A stretch of 5,509 nucleotides of DNA from Candidatus Zhuqueibacterota bacterium 4484_219 (GCA_002085035.1 MZGM01000150.1:1-5509), one strand, 5' to 3'; positions 1 to 5,329 are shown, counted from the stretch's first letter. A program made the numbers and translations. Notes: a model not told the origin generated them from the sequence alone.

Positions 1-257
1 CTTATGAATTTAACCCCGATAATTTTATTAACGTAATAGTTAAAATTTTACCAGAACAATTTGTAGTCATACTTATGGATCGGGGTAAAAGTTTTCATTT
101 TGAAAAGCAAAGGTCTTATGATGCGGTGCAAGCTGCCGAGCAAAAGCGTACAGGTGGATTTGGTCTCTACATCATTGAACGTTCAATGGACAAGGTTGAA
201 TATGAAAGTGACACCAAATGGGGCAATAGGTTAACTATGATCAAATATCGTCCATGA
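1..257 (+). CDS. RsbW/SpoIIAB-like anti-sigma regulatory ATPase (HATPase_c), C-terminal part
   Basis: This is the 3' end of a gene truncated by the window edge; the reading frame starts at base 3 and 84 residues are visible before the TGA at 255-257. The segment ILMDRGKSF (about visible residues 23-31) is the G1 box of a GHKL ATPase, and GGFGLYIIERSMDKVEY (51-67) is the G2 box, followed by WGNRLTMIKY, the typical last strand of RsbW-type serine kinases. Family members bind ATP and either hold a sigma factor inactive or phosphorylate an STAS-domain antagonist in the cytosol. The N-box with the Mg-binding Asn should lie just upstream and is not visible, so activity cannot be judged. No N-terminal context is available, so a response-regulator or PAS fusion is possible. 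The family call is confident; the partner sigma factor is unknown. Confidence 0.85.
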   Translation, partial: YEFNPDNFINVIVKILPEQFVVILMDRGKSFHFEKQRSYDAVQAAEQKRTGGFGLYIIERSMDKVEYESDTKWGNRLTMIKYRP

Positions 258-277
258 TTTGGGTTTACGTATCTAAC

Positions 278-307
278 AAAAAAGGGCTGCCGATGGCAGC
301 CCTTTTT
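278..307. terminator. bidirectional intrinsic terminator between convergent genes
   Basis: Perfect inverted repeat AAAAAGGGCTGCC (279-291), loop GAT, GGCAGCCCTTTTT (295-307). The eight G/C-rich pairs are flanked by an A-run on one side and a T-run on the other, so it reads as a Rho-independent terminator on both strands. It lies 21 bp after the anti-sigma gene stop and 7 bp after the lytic transglycosylase stop, so both convergent genes can end here. Confidence 0.93.
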
Positions 308-314
308 CGTAGTT

Positions 315-1019
315 TCACATAGAAAATTTTTGGTATTCATTGTACAATTTGAGTACCGCGGGGACGTAATTTTGGGTTTCTGTTGCTAAAATTCCGTCAG
401 CTTTGTTATTAGCTAACCACAAGGCTGCCTGCTTTTCTCCACCATTATAGGCGGCAAGCCCTCCTTCTAAACCGTAAATATCAATTAATGCCGACAAATG
501 CCTGGCACCAAGGCGAATATTGTAAGTTGGTTTGTACAGCACTTCTTCGGCGTTAGTCCAGGTAAGATTCTCATAAGCTGCCAGGAATATTCCTGTAGCA
601 GGCATGATTTGCATAAGCCCCATGGCACCAGCTTGTGAAGTAGCTGTAGGATTCCAGGTTCCACCTGTTTCGTATGTAATAGTGGCACACAGCAACTCCA
701 CATCTAAATTAGTGTACTTTACACTCATATTGTAAATCTCATTGGCAATTTCGTATTTAACACTGGAAGGCAGGGAAGGGTTGTGTTGGTCAATAATTTT
801 CATTACCTTTTGGATGTTAAATTGCCGCACACTATCAATATTCATTGCCGCCTTTAAATCCATTAGTGCCCGTTCCAGAGTTTCGATTTTCTTCTCATTT
901 TGCTCCATGGAAAAATACTTAACGGAAAATCCCAAAATGGAAATAGACAGACACACTACTAAAGCCACGATTACGTAGCGCTGGTACCGAGAGAGCAAAA
1001 TTTTAATTCTCGCGTCCAT
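315..1019 (-). CDS. membrane-anchored lytic transglycosylase, SLT (family 1) domain
   Basis: 234 residues. A basic N-terminus (MDARIKILLSRYQRY) precedes one hydrophobic segment at about 15-36, which is probably an uncleaved signal anchor placing the rest in the periplasm. Residues 38-60 are a short coiled-coil-like spacer. The SLT/goose-lysozyme-like domain covers about 105-228: TYETGG with the probable catalytic Glu117, AGAMGLMQIMPATG (130-143), YNIRLGARHLS (166-176), LAAYNGG (188-194) and the closing NYVPAVL (217-223). All hallmark motifs are intact. Family members cleave MurNAc-GlcNAc bonds in peptidoglycan to give 1,6-anhydroMurNAc ends, for turnover or for inserting envelope machines. 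The start is supported by AGGAGGTT at 1025-1032, five bases before the ATG. It has its own promoter (1087-1115), and an unusual terminator-like hairpin lies in its leader (1050-1076). The specific physiological role is not visible. Confidence 0.93.
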   Translation of the reverse strand: MDARIKILLSRYQRYVIVALVVCLSISILGFSVKYFSMEQNEKKIETLERALMDLKAAMNIDSVRQFNIQKVMKIIDQHNPSLPSSVKYEIANEIYNMSVKYTNLDVELLCATITYETGGTWNPTATSQAGAMGLMQIMPATGIFLAAYENLTWTNAEEVLYKPTYNIRLGARHLSALIDIYGLEGGLAAYNGGEKQAALWLANNKADGILATETQNYVPAVLKLYNEYQKFSM

Positions 1020-1024
1020 TTTTT

Positions 1025-1032
1025 AACCTCCT
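1025..1032 (-). promoter_or_regulatory. strong ribosome binding site of the lytic transglycosylase
   Basis: On the minus strand this reads AGGAGGTT, a near-full anti-SD complement five bases before the ATG at 1019. It fixes the start codon. Confidence 0.88.
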
Positions 1033-1049
1033 AATTAAAATGATTTCTC

Positions 1050-1076
1050 AAAAAAAAACCAGCTAAGTAAAGCTGG
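1050..1076 (-). terminator. intrinsic terminator or leader attenuator-like hairpin
   Basis: The minus strand reads CCAGCT, loop TTACTT, AGCTGG (stem 1059-1064/1071-1076), followed by eight T residues and then G (A-run on the plus strand at 1051-1058). It may act as a second terminator for transcripts arriving from tRNA-Val or pfkB. However, it lies just downstream of the predicted start site of the lytic transglycosylase promoter (about 1080), so it would also be within the first 30 nt of that mRNA. The stem is only 6 bp, so termination is probably partial. Confidence 0.65.
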
Positions 1077-1086
1077 ATTGGAGTAA

Positions 1087-1115
1087 AATATATCAACTTT
1101 TTCCGCAAATGTCAA
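1087..1115 (-). promoter_or_regulatory. sigma70-type promoter for the lytic transglycosylase
   Basis: On the minus strand there is a perfect -35 TTGACA (1110-1115), a 17-bp spacer and -10 TATATT (1087-1092; five of six match). The expected start site is near 1080, which gives a leader of about 60 nt before the ATG at 1019. Confidence 0.82.
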
Positions 1116-1152
1116 GGCTTTTTTTCTTTCGGGTTGAAAATAGAGGCAAAAT

Positions 1153-1181
1153 AAAAACCGCTTACTTAACCAGCAAGCGGT
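1153..1181 (-). terminator. intrinsic terminator after tRNA-Val
   Basis: The minus strand reads ACCGCTT (1175-1181), an 11-nt loop, AAGCGGT (1157-1163), then a short T-run (1153-1157). It begins 12 nt beyond the tRNA 3' end. With the hairpin at 1050-1076 it forms a tandem terminator pair for the tRNA unit. The large loop and short T-run make it moderate in strength. Confidence 0.68.
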
Positions 1182-1192
1182 AAGTTCAAAAG

Positions 1193-1266
1193 TGGGCGAT
1201 ACTGGATTTGAACCAGTGACCTCTGGTATGTGAGACCAGCGCTCTAACCAACTGAGCTAATCGCCC
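1193..1266 (-). tRNA. tRNA-Val, anticodon CAC
   Basis: A complete 74-nt cloverleaf can be folded by eye on the minus strand. The acceptor stem GGGCGAT/ATCGCCC pairs fully over 7 bp. The D arm is GCTC...GAGC with loop AGTTGGTTA. The anticodon arm is CTGGT, loop CTCACAT, ACCAG. The T arm is ACTGG, loop TTCAAAT, CCAGT, and the variable region is 5 nt (AGGTC). The anticodon CAC reads GUG (valine). The discriminator base is A and is followed by CTT, so the 3' CCA is not encoded and must be added by the CCA-adding enzyme. The gene has its own promoter (1283-1311) and downstream terminators. Confidence 0.96.
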
Positions 1267-1282
1267 TGAAGAAACCAATGAA

Positions 1283-1311
1283 AATATACAGAAATAATTT
1301 ACAAGAATCAA
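1283..1311 (-). promoter_or_regulatory. sigma70-type promoter for tRNA-Val
   Basis: On the minus strand there is -35 TTGATT (1306-1311), a 17-bp spacer and -10 TATATT (1283-1288). The expected start site is near 1276, about 10 nt before the mature tRNA 5' end. It lies in the short gap after the pfkB-family stop codon, where I see no terminator, so read-through from the kinase gene could also feed the tRNA. Confidence 0.72.
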
Positions 1312-1322
1312 GTAAATTTTTT

Positions 1323-2246
1323 CTATTTTATCATCTGTAGGGTTTCTTGCATGGACTTAATACCAGCTGTGGCTCCCATGGTGGTGACACAACAAGCTCC
1401 TACAGCATTAGCAAATTGGCCGATGGTTTTGAGGTCCCAATCCCGCAACATCCCGAAAAGAAATCCTGCTACAAAAGCGTCCCCAGCACCGGTAGCATCT
1501 ACTACCGGTACTGGGTAAACCGGAATTTGATATGCCTCTTGTCGATTTTTTACAAAGGCACCTTCTTCTCCCATCTTCAAGGCTACAATTTTAATTCCAT
1601 AGTCAAGAAAAAAATCAGCCACTTTTTCGGGAGTCTGTTTTCCAGAAATTCTTTTGGCCTCTTCAAAACTAGGGATGAATACATCGATATGGGGAAGCAC
1701 TGGTTCAATCAGACGCAGCCACCGTCCCTGGGAGTCCCAGGCGGTGTCCAGAGAAGTAATGAGACCTAACTGCTTTGCCTGTCGCAATGCCTGTGCCATG
1801 GGAGCACCATCAAACCCGGACAGAAGGAAAGCACCTGCCACGTGAAAAATTTTTCCTTCTTTCAAAAGGTCAAAGTCAATGTCGTTCAGAGTAAATTTAG
1901 CATTAGCACCCAGGTAGTGGACGAAACTACGCTCACCCTCCTCATCTACCAACACCATAGTGGCAGAGGTTTTGGTTGTTTGATCACGCCGAATTCCGGT
2001 GCTTATCACACCGCCTTGTTGCAACTGCTTGATGAGAAAGTCGCCAAATCCATCGTTACCAACTTTGCCGATCACACCGACACGGACACCTAATTTAGCC
2101 AGGGCTAATCCTGTATTTAGTGCGCAACCGCCAGCATGCAATTCCATCTCTTCGACCAGTTCCAATTTGCCCCGCTCAGGGAATTTGCCTACAGGTTTGG
2201 CTATCACATCTGCTACTAAAATCCCTACGCACCAGACTTCGACCAT
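1323..2246 (-). CDS. PfkB/ribokinase-family carbohydrate kinase
   Basis: 307 residues, the usual length for the family. The substrate-binding N-terminal lobe carries AGGCALNTGLALAKLG (38-53), with GG39-40 and N44, then GKVGNDGFG (60-68), the first PfkB signature. The C-terminal lobe carries LDTAWD (166-171), PSFEEA (192-197, at the position of the usual NxxE-type motif but with Ser where Asn is common), LKMGEEGAFV (223-232) and DATGAGDAF (250-258), the second signature with the anion hole GAGD and catalytic base Asp256. The protein should phosphorylate a sugar or nucleoside hydroxyl with ATP in the cytosol. The substrate (ribose, fructose, KDG, a nucleoside or other) cannot be read from the sequence, and the neighbours give no pathway. 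The ATG at 2246 is preceded by AGGG at a spacing of six. The gene lies 82 bp after the NfeD-slipin gene on the same strand with no clear terminator or promoter between, so the two are plausibly co-transcribed. Confidence 0.92.
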   Translation of the reverse strand: MVEVWCVGILVADVIAKPVGKFPERGKLELVEEMELHAGGCALNTGLALAKLGVRVGVIGKVGNDGFGDFLIKQLQQGGVISTGIRRDQTTKTSATMVLVDEEGERSFVHYLGANAKFTLNDIDFDLLKEGKIFHVAGAFLLSGFDGAPMAQALRQAKQLGLITSLDTAWDSQGRWLRLIEPVLPHIDVFIPSFEEAKRISGKQTPEKVADFFLDYGIKIVALKMGEEGAFVKNRQEAYQIPVYPVPVVDATGAGDAFVAGFLFGMLRDWDLKTIGQFANAVGACCVTTMGATAGIKSMQETLQMIK

Positions 2247-2328
2247 AACCTACCCTTGTGTCTTTTCTAATCCTTCTTTTTCAGTGGGTAAAAAGAATTC
2301 GAAAAAGGCGTTTTTAGACCAGATCATC

Positions 2329-4107
2329 CTATTTTTCTACACCTGAGCCGTTTTGCTGCTTTTGTAAAAATGGCGTCAACAGATCCATAGGTATCGGAAA
2401 CACGATAGTGGAATTGTTCTCCGAGGCAATTTCACCTAAGGTTTGCAAGAAACGAAGTTGCAACGACATGCTATTTTCCGCCATTATGTGTGCAGCTTCT
2501 GACAAACGCTGAGAGGCTTGATATTCGCCTTCGGCATGGATGATTTTGGCCCGGCGATCGCGCTCGGCTTCGGCTTGGCGAGCCATAGCTCGCTGCATTT
2601 CTACAGGTAAATCTACGTGCTTTACTTCTACCAATGAAACCTTGATTCCCCAGGGGTCGGTTTGTGCATCAATAATCTGCTGCAGATTGCGATTAATTTT
2701 TTCCCGCGCAGCTAAAAGTTCATCCAACTCTGATTCGCCCAATACGCTACGCAGAGTAGTTTGTGCCAATTGAGAGGTGGCGTAAAGATAATCCTCTACC
2801 TCCACGATTGCTTTTTCTGGCTCAATTACTCGAAAATAAAGTACCGCATTCACTTTGACCGATACGTTGTCCTTGGTAATGACATCCTGAGGTGGAACGT
2901 CCATAGCAACCACACGCAAACTTACTTTAACCATGCGATCGATAATTGGGATTAGAATAATAAGTCCAGGCCCTTTGGCACCAATCAAACGTCCCAGGCG
3001 GAAAATCACTCCCCGTTCATACTCCCGCAAAATGCGAATAGCACTGGCCAAAATGAACAGTACAACAATAATAAGAAAAATGTAGCCTTGCAAAACTTTT
3101 AGAAAAGGATAGGGCGATTCAAAAAGCATCAGTGATCCCAGTACCATAGAGACAATTCCTCCCAGTGTTAGTAGCCCATAGCTGACAATCTTTATTTCTA
3201 AGATGAATAACACAATAGCAAAAATGATCAGCAACAGCCCGGCCCAATTAATGGGCAAGGTTTGCATGGCGAAAAAGGCAAGAATTAAAAAAATAACACC
3301 AGCCACCCCAGGTAAGATAGCACCAGGATTTTGTAATTCGAAAATAATACCATAGAGTCCTAATAGCAGCAGAATGTAGGCAATATTGGGGTCAGAAATT
3401 TTGTCCAAGATGCGATAGCGCAGGTTCATTTGATGAAAAATAACGGGTGCGTTTTTAGTCCGAAGGGTTACCTGTTTACCGTCGAGTTCAACCTTGCGGC
3501 CATCAAGAGCTTGAAGCAAAGAATCCACGGTTGGAACCACCAAATCAATAACATTAGCTTTTAAAGCTTCCTTCTCGGTGATAGAAACACTTTTTCGAAC
3601 AGCCTGTTCTGCCCACTTAGTATTGCGGTGGCGTTTTTCTGCAATTGTCTTAATAAATGCGGCGGCGTCATTGGTTATCTTTTCTGTCATTGTGCTGGAA
3701 GTATCGCGTGCCCCACCCAGTGTGACAGGATGAGCGGCTCCAATATTCGTTCCAGGAGCCATGGCAGCGATGTGGGCTGCTAAAGTAATAAACACCCCCG
3801 CTGAACCTGCTCGAGAACCACTGGGGGAAACATACACAACTACTGGGATTTTCGCAGTTAGTATCTTTTTCACTATTTGCCGCATGGAGGTCATCAAACC
3901 ACCTGGGGTGTCCAATTCAATAATTAAACACACCGCGTTCTCTGCTTCTGCCTGTTCTAATGATTCAATAATAAACTTTGCCGAAACAGGATTGATTATA
4001 CCGTCGATCTTTATTACCTCCACCGGCTGTGCAGCTAACGAATCGGCAAATTGCACTCCGATTAAGAGCAATAGGATTACAAGAGCGTTGAAAAATTTGT
4101 AGTACAT
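2329..4107 (-). CDS. NfeD-type ClpP-class membrane protease fused to slipin/stomatin (SPFH) protein
   Basis: 592 residues in one uninterrupted frame. A signal peptide spans about 4-25. The ClpP-class NfeD domain spans about 28-200: ELDTPGG (64-70), SGSRAGSAGVF (96-106) with probable nucleophile Ser102, APGTNIGAAHP (117-127), and EKITNDAAAF (142-151) with probable catalytic Lys143. The 41-residue Ser-Lys spacing agrees with the Ser97/Lys138 dyad reported for Pyrococcus PH1510. Hydrophobic segments lie at about 242-258, 264-282, 287-305, 309-329 and 341-360. The slipin SPFH domain follows: REYERGVIFRLGR (361-373), PPQDVITKDNVSVKVNAV (405-422), ATSQLAQTTLRSVLGE (443-458), DPWGIKV (484-490), an AEAERDRRAKIIHAEGEYQA coiled coil (about 500-545), and STIVFPIPMDLL (566-577). 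NfeD and slipin are normally adjacent genes; here they are fused, and the NfeD OB-fold tail is missing. Five membrane spans would put the protease outside and SPFH in the cytosol. The start is supported by GGGAG (4114-4118). No gene symbol is given because the fusion is not standard nfeD. Confidence 0.95.
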   Translation of the reverse strand: MYYKFFNALVILLLLIGVQFADSLAAQPVEVIKIDGIINPVSAKFIIESLEQAEAENAVCLIIELDTPGGLMTSMRQIVKKILTAKIPVVVYVSPSGSRAGSAGVFITLAAHIAAMAPGTNIGAAHPVTLGGARDTSSTMTEKITNDAAAFIKTIAEKRHRNTKWAEQAVRKSVSITEKEALKANVIDLVVPTVDSLLQALDGRKVELDGKQVTLRTKNAPVIFHQMNLRYRILDKISDPNIAYILLLLGLYGIIFELQNPGAILPGVAGVIFLILAFFAMQTLPINWAGLLLIIFAIVLFILEIKIVSYGLLTLGGIVSMVLGSLMLFESPYPFLKVLQGYIFLIIVVLFILASAIRILREYERGVIFRLGRLIGAKGPGLIILIPIIDRMVKVSLRVVAMDVPPQDVITKDNVSVKVNAVLYFRVIEPEKAIVEVEDYLYATSQLAQTTLRSVLGESELDELLAAREKINRNLQQIIDAQTDPWGIKVSLVEVKHVDLPVEMQRAMARQAEAERDRRAKIIHAEGEYQASQRLSEAAHIMAENSMSLQLRFLQTLGEIASENNSTIVFPIPMDLLTPFLQKQQNGSGVEK

Positions 4108-4408
4108 GTTAATCTCCCACGGTAATTTTTGAAGCTACCGAATTTGAAAACTTTGCGCTTGCTCTAAACTGGGAGAAATCAATTTTTATTTACAGCAGTT
4201 AGGACAATAGCGCATCAGTAAGAAACACTTGTCTTATTGTGAAACTTCTTATTGCTTTATTGCTTGGGCTCATCTTCTCAAAAACGTTTAGTTTGCGATT
4301 TTTCCAGCACAAAATCCATCCACTTGAGTCATTAGATTAAAAATATAGCTTGGCATATTTGTTGTTATTTAAAATTACAAAGGTAAACCAAATAATTAAG
4401 GAGCAACA
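4108..4408. other. divergent intergenic region; no confident promoter found
   Basis: These 301 bp separate the minus-strand NfeD-slipin gene from the plus-strand small protein gene, so both promoters should lie here. The visible elements are the GGGAG Shine-Dalgarno of the minus gene at 4114-4118 and the AAGGAG of the plus gene at 4398-4403. I found no -35/-10 pair on either strand as good as those elsewhere in the window. The best plus-strand candidate, TTGGCA at 4350-4355, lacks a good -10 at 16-18 bp. No ORF, tRNA, repeat or strong hairpin is evident. Confidence 0.5.
4398..4403 (+). promoter_or_regulatory. ribosome binding site of the cysteine-rich small protein
   Basis: AAGGAG, five bases before the ATG at 4409. 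Its quality is the main reason to accept the short downstream ORF as a real gene. Confidence 0.8.
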
Positions 4409-4627
4409 ATGACATTACAAGAAAGAGCCCAAGAACTTTACGAAAATGTCCATCCGATATGCAGGCAAAAGAATGATTATAGCATTGCCTGGGAAAAATT
4501 TATTATCACCGTCAAAAATAACGAAGTGGTTGCCTGGCCATTAGAGTGTCTGGCGTGTACTCAAAAAAACTGTCCTTGCTATTCGGCACTCAGGCGTTCA
4601 TTTCCGGAAAAACAAATGCAAAAGTAA
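4409..4627 (+). CDS. small cysteine-rich protein of unknown function
   Basis: 72 residues. I do not recognise the family. It has five cysteines: an isolated Cys18, and a cluster LECLACTQKNCPCYSALRR (45-63) giving C-x2-C-x4-C-x-C (Cys47, 50, 55, 57). Such a cluster could bind zinc or an Fe-S centre, or be redox active; the sequence alone does not decide. There is no signal peptide or membrane segment, so it is probably cytosolic. The N-terminal part (1-30) is polar and helix-like, and FIITVKNNEVVAWPL (31-45) resembles a strand pair leading into the cluster. The AAGGAG site at an ideal distance and the non-random Cys pattern support a real gene. It is divergent from NfeD-slipin, and its last 30 bases overlap the end of the DUF2905 gene on the opposite strand. 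Confidence 0.72.
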   Translation: MTLQERAQELYENVHPICRQKNDYSIAWEKFIITVKNNEVVAWPLECLACTQKNCPCYSALRRSFPEKQMQK

Positions 4628-4825
4628 GCTCAATACGAGACTCAGCAAGATACAAGTGACTAAAGGAAAGTAAAAGGTAAAATTTTTCTTTTGGATCAAG
4701 ATATCGCCTGGTAGTTTGCCTAAAAAAGGTACTTTGCCCAGAAGGGAAAATAGTGCGCCCACAAAGATAATTATTATCCCTAAGAAAATAAGTAACCTGC
4801 CCGTATCATTTAGCCAGTTTTGCAT
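4598..4825 (-). CDS. DUF2905 family small membrane protein
   Basis: 75 residues, full length for this family. Two hydrophobic segments, about 9-30 and 52-72, flank a conserved loop KVPFLGKLPGDILIQKKNF (31-49) followed by TFYFPLVTCILLSLVLSLL, the DUF2905 hallmark pattern. The protein should be an inner-membrane hairpin; no biochemical function is established for the family that I know of. The ATG at 4825 is the only sensible start because family members begin just before the first helix, but no Shine-Dalgarno is visible. Instead, an 8-bp inverted repeat (4825-4847) abuts the start codon. A good promoter lies at 4876-4904. The 3' end overlaps the convergent small cysteine-rich gene by 30 bp. 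Confidence 0.9.
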   Translation of the reverse strand: MQNWLNDTGRLLIFLGIIIIFVGALFSLLGKVPFLGKLPGDILIQKKNFTFYFPLVTCILLSLVLSLLLHLFFRK

Positions 4826-4847
4826 AGTAGAATAAGCTTTTCTACTA
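4825..4847. repeat. inverted repeat abutting the DUF2905 start codon
   Basis: Perfect 8-bp arms TAGTAGAA (4825-4832) and TTCTACTA (4840-4847) around a 7-nt spacer containing AAGCTT. On the plus strand it is followed by a run of seven T (4850-4856) after AA, so it may act as a weak terminator for transcripts from the 4409 gene. On the minus strand it forms a leader hairpin whose last base is the A of the DUF2905 ATG. It could equally be an operator site. The role is not decided. Confidence 0.6.
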
Positions 4848-4875
4848 AATTTTTTTCTTCAATCTACCGAACATA

Positions 4876-4904
4876 ATAATAAGAAAATATTCTAAAACAA
4901 TCAA
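4876..4904 (-). promoter_or_regulatory. sigma70-type promoter for DUF2905
   Basis: On the minus strand there is -35 TTGATT (4899-4904), a 17-bp spacer and -10 TATTAT (4876-4881; five of six). The expected start is near 4869, giving a leader of about 44 nt that contains the 4825-4847 hairpin. Confidence 0.72.
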
Positions 4905-4986
4905 GAGAAAAGAAAAACTGAACAAATTCTTTTCTAGTCTTTCAGTAATCTTGTGGCTGTTCTGAAATATTTGGACAAAATTTCTC

Positions 4987-5015
4987 TTGACATTCTTATT
5001 TTTTTTTCATAACTT
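4987..5015 (+). promoter_or_regulatory. sigma70-type promoter for the structured RNA
   Basis: A perfect -35 TTGACA (4987-4992), a 17-bp T-rich spacer and -10 TAACTT (5010-5015), which keeps the three most important -10 bases (T, A and final T). The expected start is about 5022. No protein gene follows, which points to a non-coding transcript. Confidence 0.68.
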
Positions 5016-5021
5016 ACCACT

Positions 5022-5293
5022 GTGTCAATTGCAATCAGGTAACAAATCCCCTGCTATGCCCTGGTGCTGGCCTAGAGACAAAGAGCCAACACCTAACAAA
5101 AGGGAGCTTAGCTCTGGACGTGTATTACAGGCCTCATCCTTTTCCTGAGGAAAAGGAGCGTGTTGATTCACGCCGGAGGACGTAAAAAGCGCCCAGGCGG
5201 TGCCCACCGTGTTCAACACGGCCCTTTTGTCAAGCCACCCAGGCTGGCAGGGATTATTATTCAAGCTCCTGGTAATAAGCCAGGGGCTTTTTT
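5022..5293 (+). ncRNA. putative stand-alone structured small RNA, class not assigned
   Basis: About 270 nt between a TTGACA promoter and an intrinsic terminator, markedly more GC-rich than the AT-rich flanks. The ends pair: AATCCC-C-TGC (5045-5054) with GCAGGGATT (5247-5255), CCTGG (5060-5064) with CCAGG (5239-5243), and TGGC (5068-5071) with GCCA (5234-5237). ACAAAAGGG (5096-5104) pairs perfectly with CCCTTTTGT (5222-5230). Inside are CCTTTTCC-TGA-GGAAAAGG (5138-5156), GCGTG/CACGC (5158-5173) and CCGTGT-TCA-ACACGG (5207-5221). An apical stem may form from CTGGaCG (5114-5120) with CGcCCAG (5190-5196), TTAC with GTAA (5125-5128/5182-5185), and CCTC with GAGG (5132-5135/5176-5179). Closing stem, central bubble with a 3'-side hairpin, and apical stem recall 6S RNA, but it is longer and I see no sequence signature. 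I find no tmRNA, SRP or RNase P motifs. An antisense 79-codon frame has no protein-like features. A non-autonomous mobile element with imperfect terminal inverted repeats is the main alternative. Confidence 0.6.
5263..5293 (+). terminator. intrinsic terminator of the structured RNA
   Basis: Stem AAGCTCCTGG (5263-5272), loop TAATAAG, CCAGGGGCTT (5280-5289) with one G-U pair, followed by a T-run (5288-5293). There is no T-run on the other strand, so it serves only plus-strand transcription. Confidence 0.88.
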
Positions 5294-5329
5294 ATTTAGT
5301 AGGTCATTGGATTAACAATAGAAGTCATT

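Noticed and set aside
742..978. 78-codon plus-strand frame antisense to the lytic transglycosylase
   Set aside because: It is a shadow of the SLT gene's N-terminal coding region. The hydrophobic look comes from the complementary strand, with no independent support.
1059..1181. Loop-loop complementarity (TAAGT/ACTTA) between the two hairpins after tRNA-Val
   Set aside because: Only about five A/T-rich bases pair between the loops, which is easily chance. Treated as ordinary tandem terminators.
1347..1769. 140-codon plus-strand frame antisense to the PfkB kinase
   Set aside because: It is fully inside a gene with intact PfkB signatures. The translation has no family features and no Shine-Dalgarno.
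2299..2316. AAAAAGGCGTTTTT palindrome between NfeD-slipin and pfkB as a terminator
   Set aside because: The stem is only A-T pairs with no GC core, so it is not credible as an intrinsic terminator. The two genes may be co-transcribed.
3025..3130. Hidden separate slipin start inside the 592-aa gene
   Set aside because: There is no ATG between the last NfeD membrane segment and the slipin EYERGVIF motif. The nearest Met (residue 327) is inside the NfeD membrane segment, so an independent slipin gene is not supported.
5025..5264. 79-codon minus-strand open frame across the structured RNA region
   Set aside because: It has no ribosome binding site I can see and no recognisable domain. Its composition follows the hairpins, and the promoter and terminator are on the other strand.
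5022..5293. tmRNA, SRP RNA, RNase P RNA or cobalamin riboswitch identity
   Set aside because: I looked for the tmRNA T-loop/tag, the SRP GGAAGGAAGCAGC tetraloop region, the RNase P conserved regions and the cobalamin box, and found none on either strand. A riboswitch is also unlikely because no same-strand gene follows.
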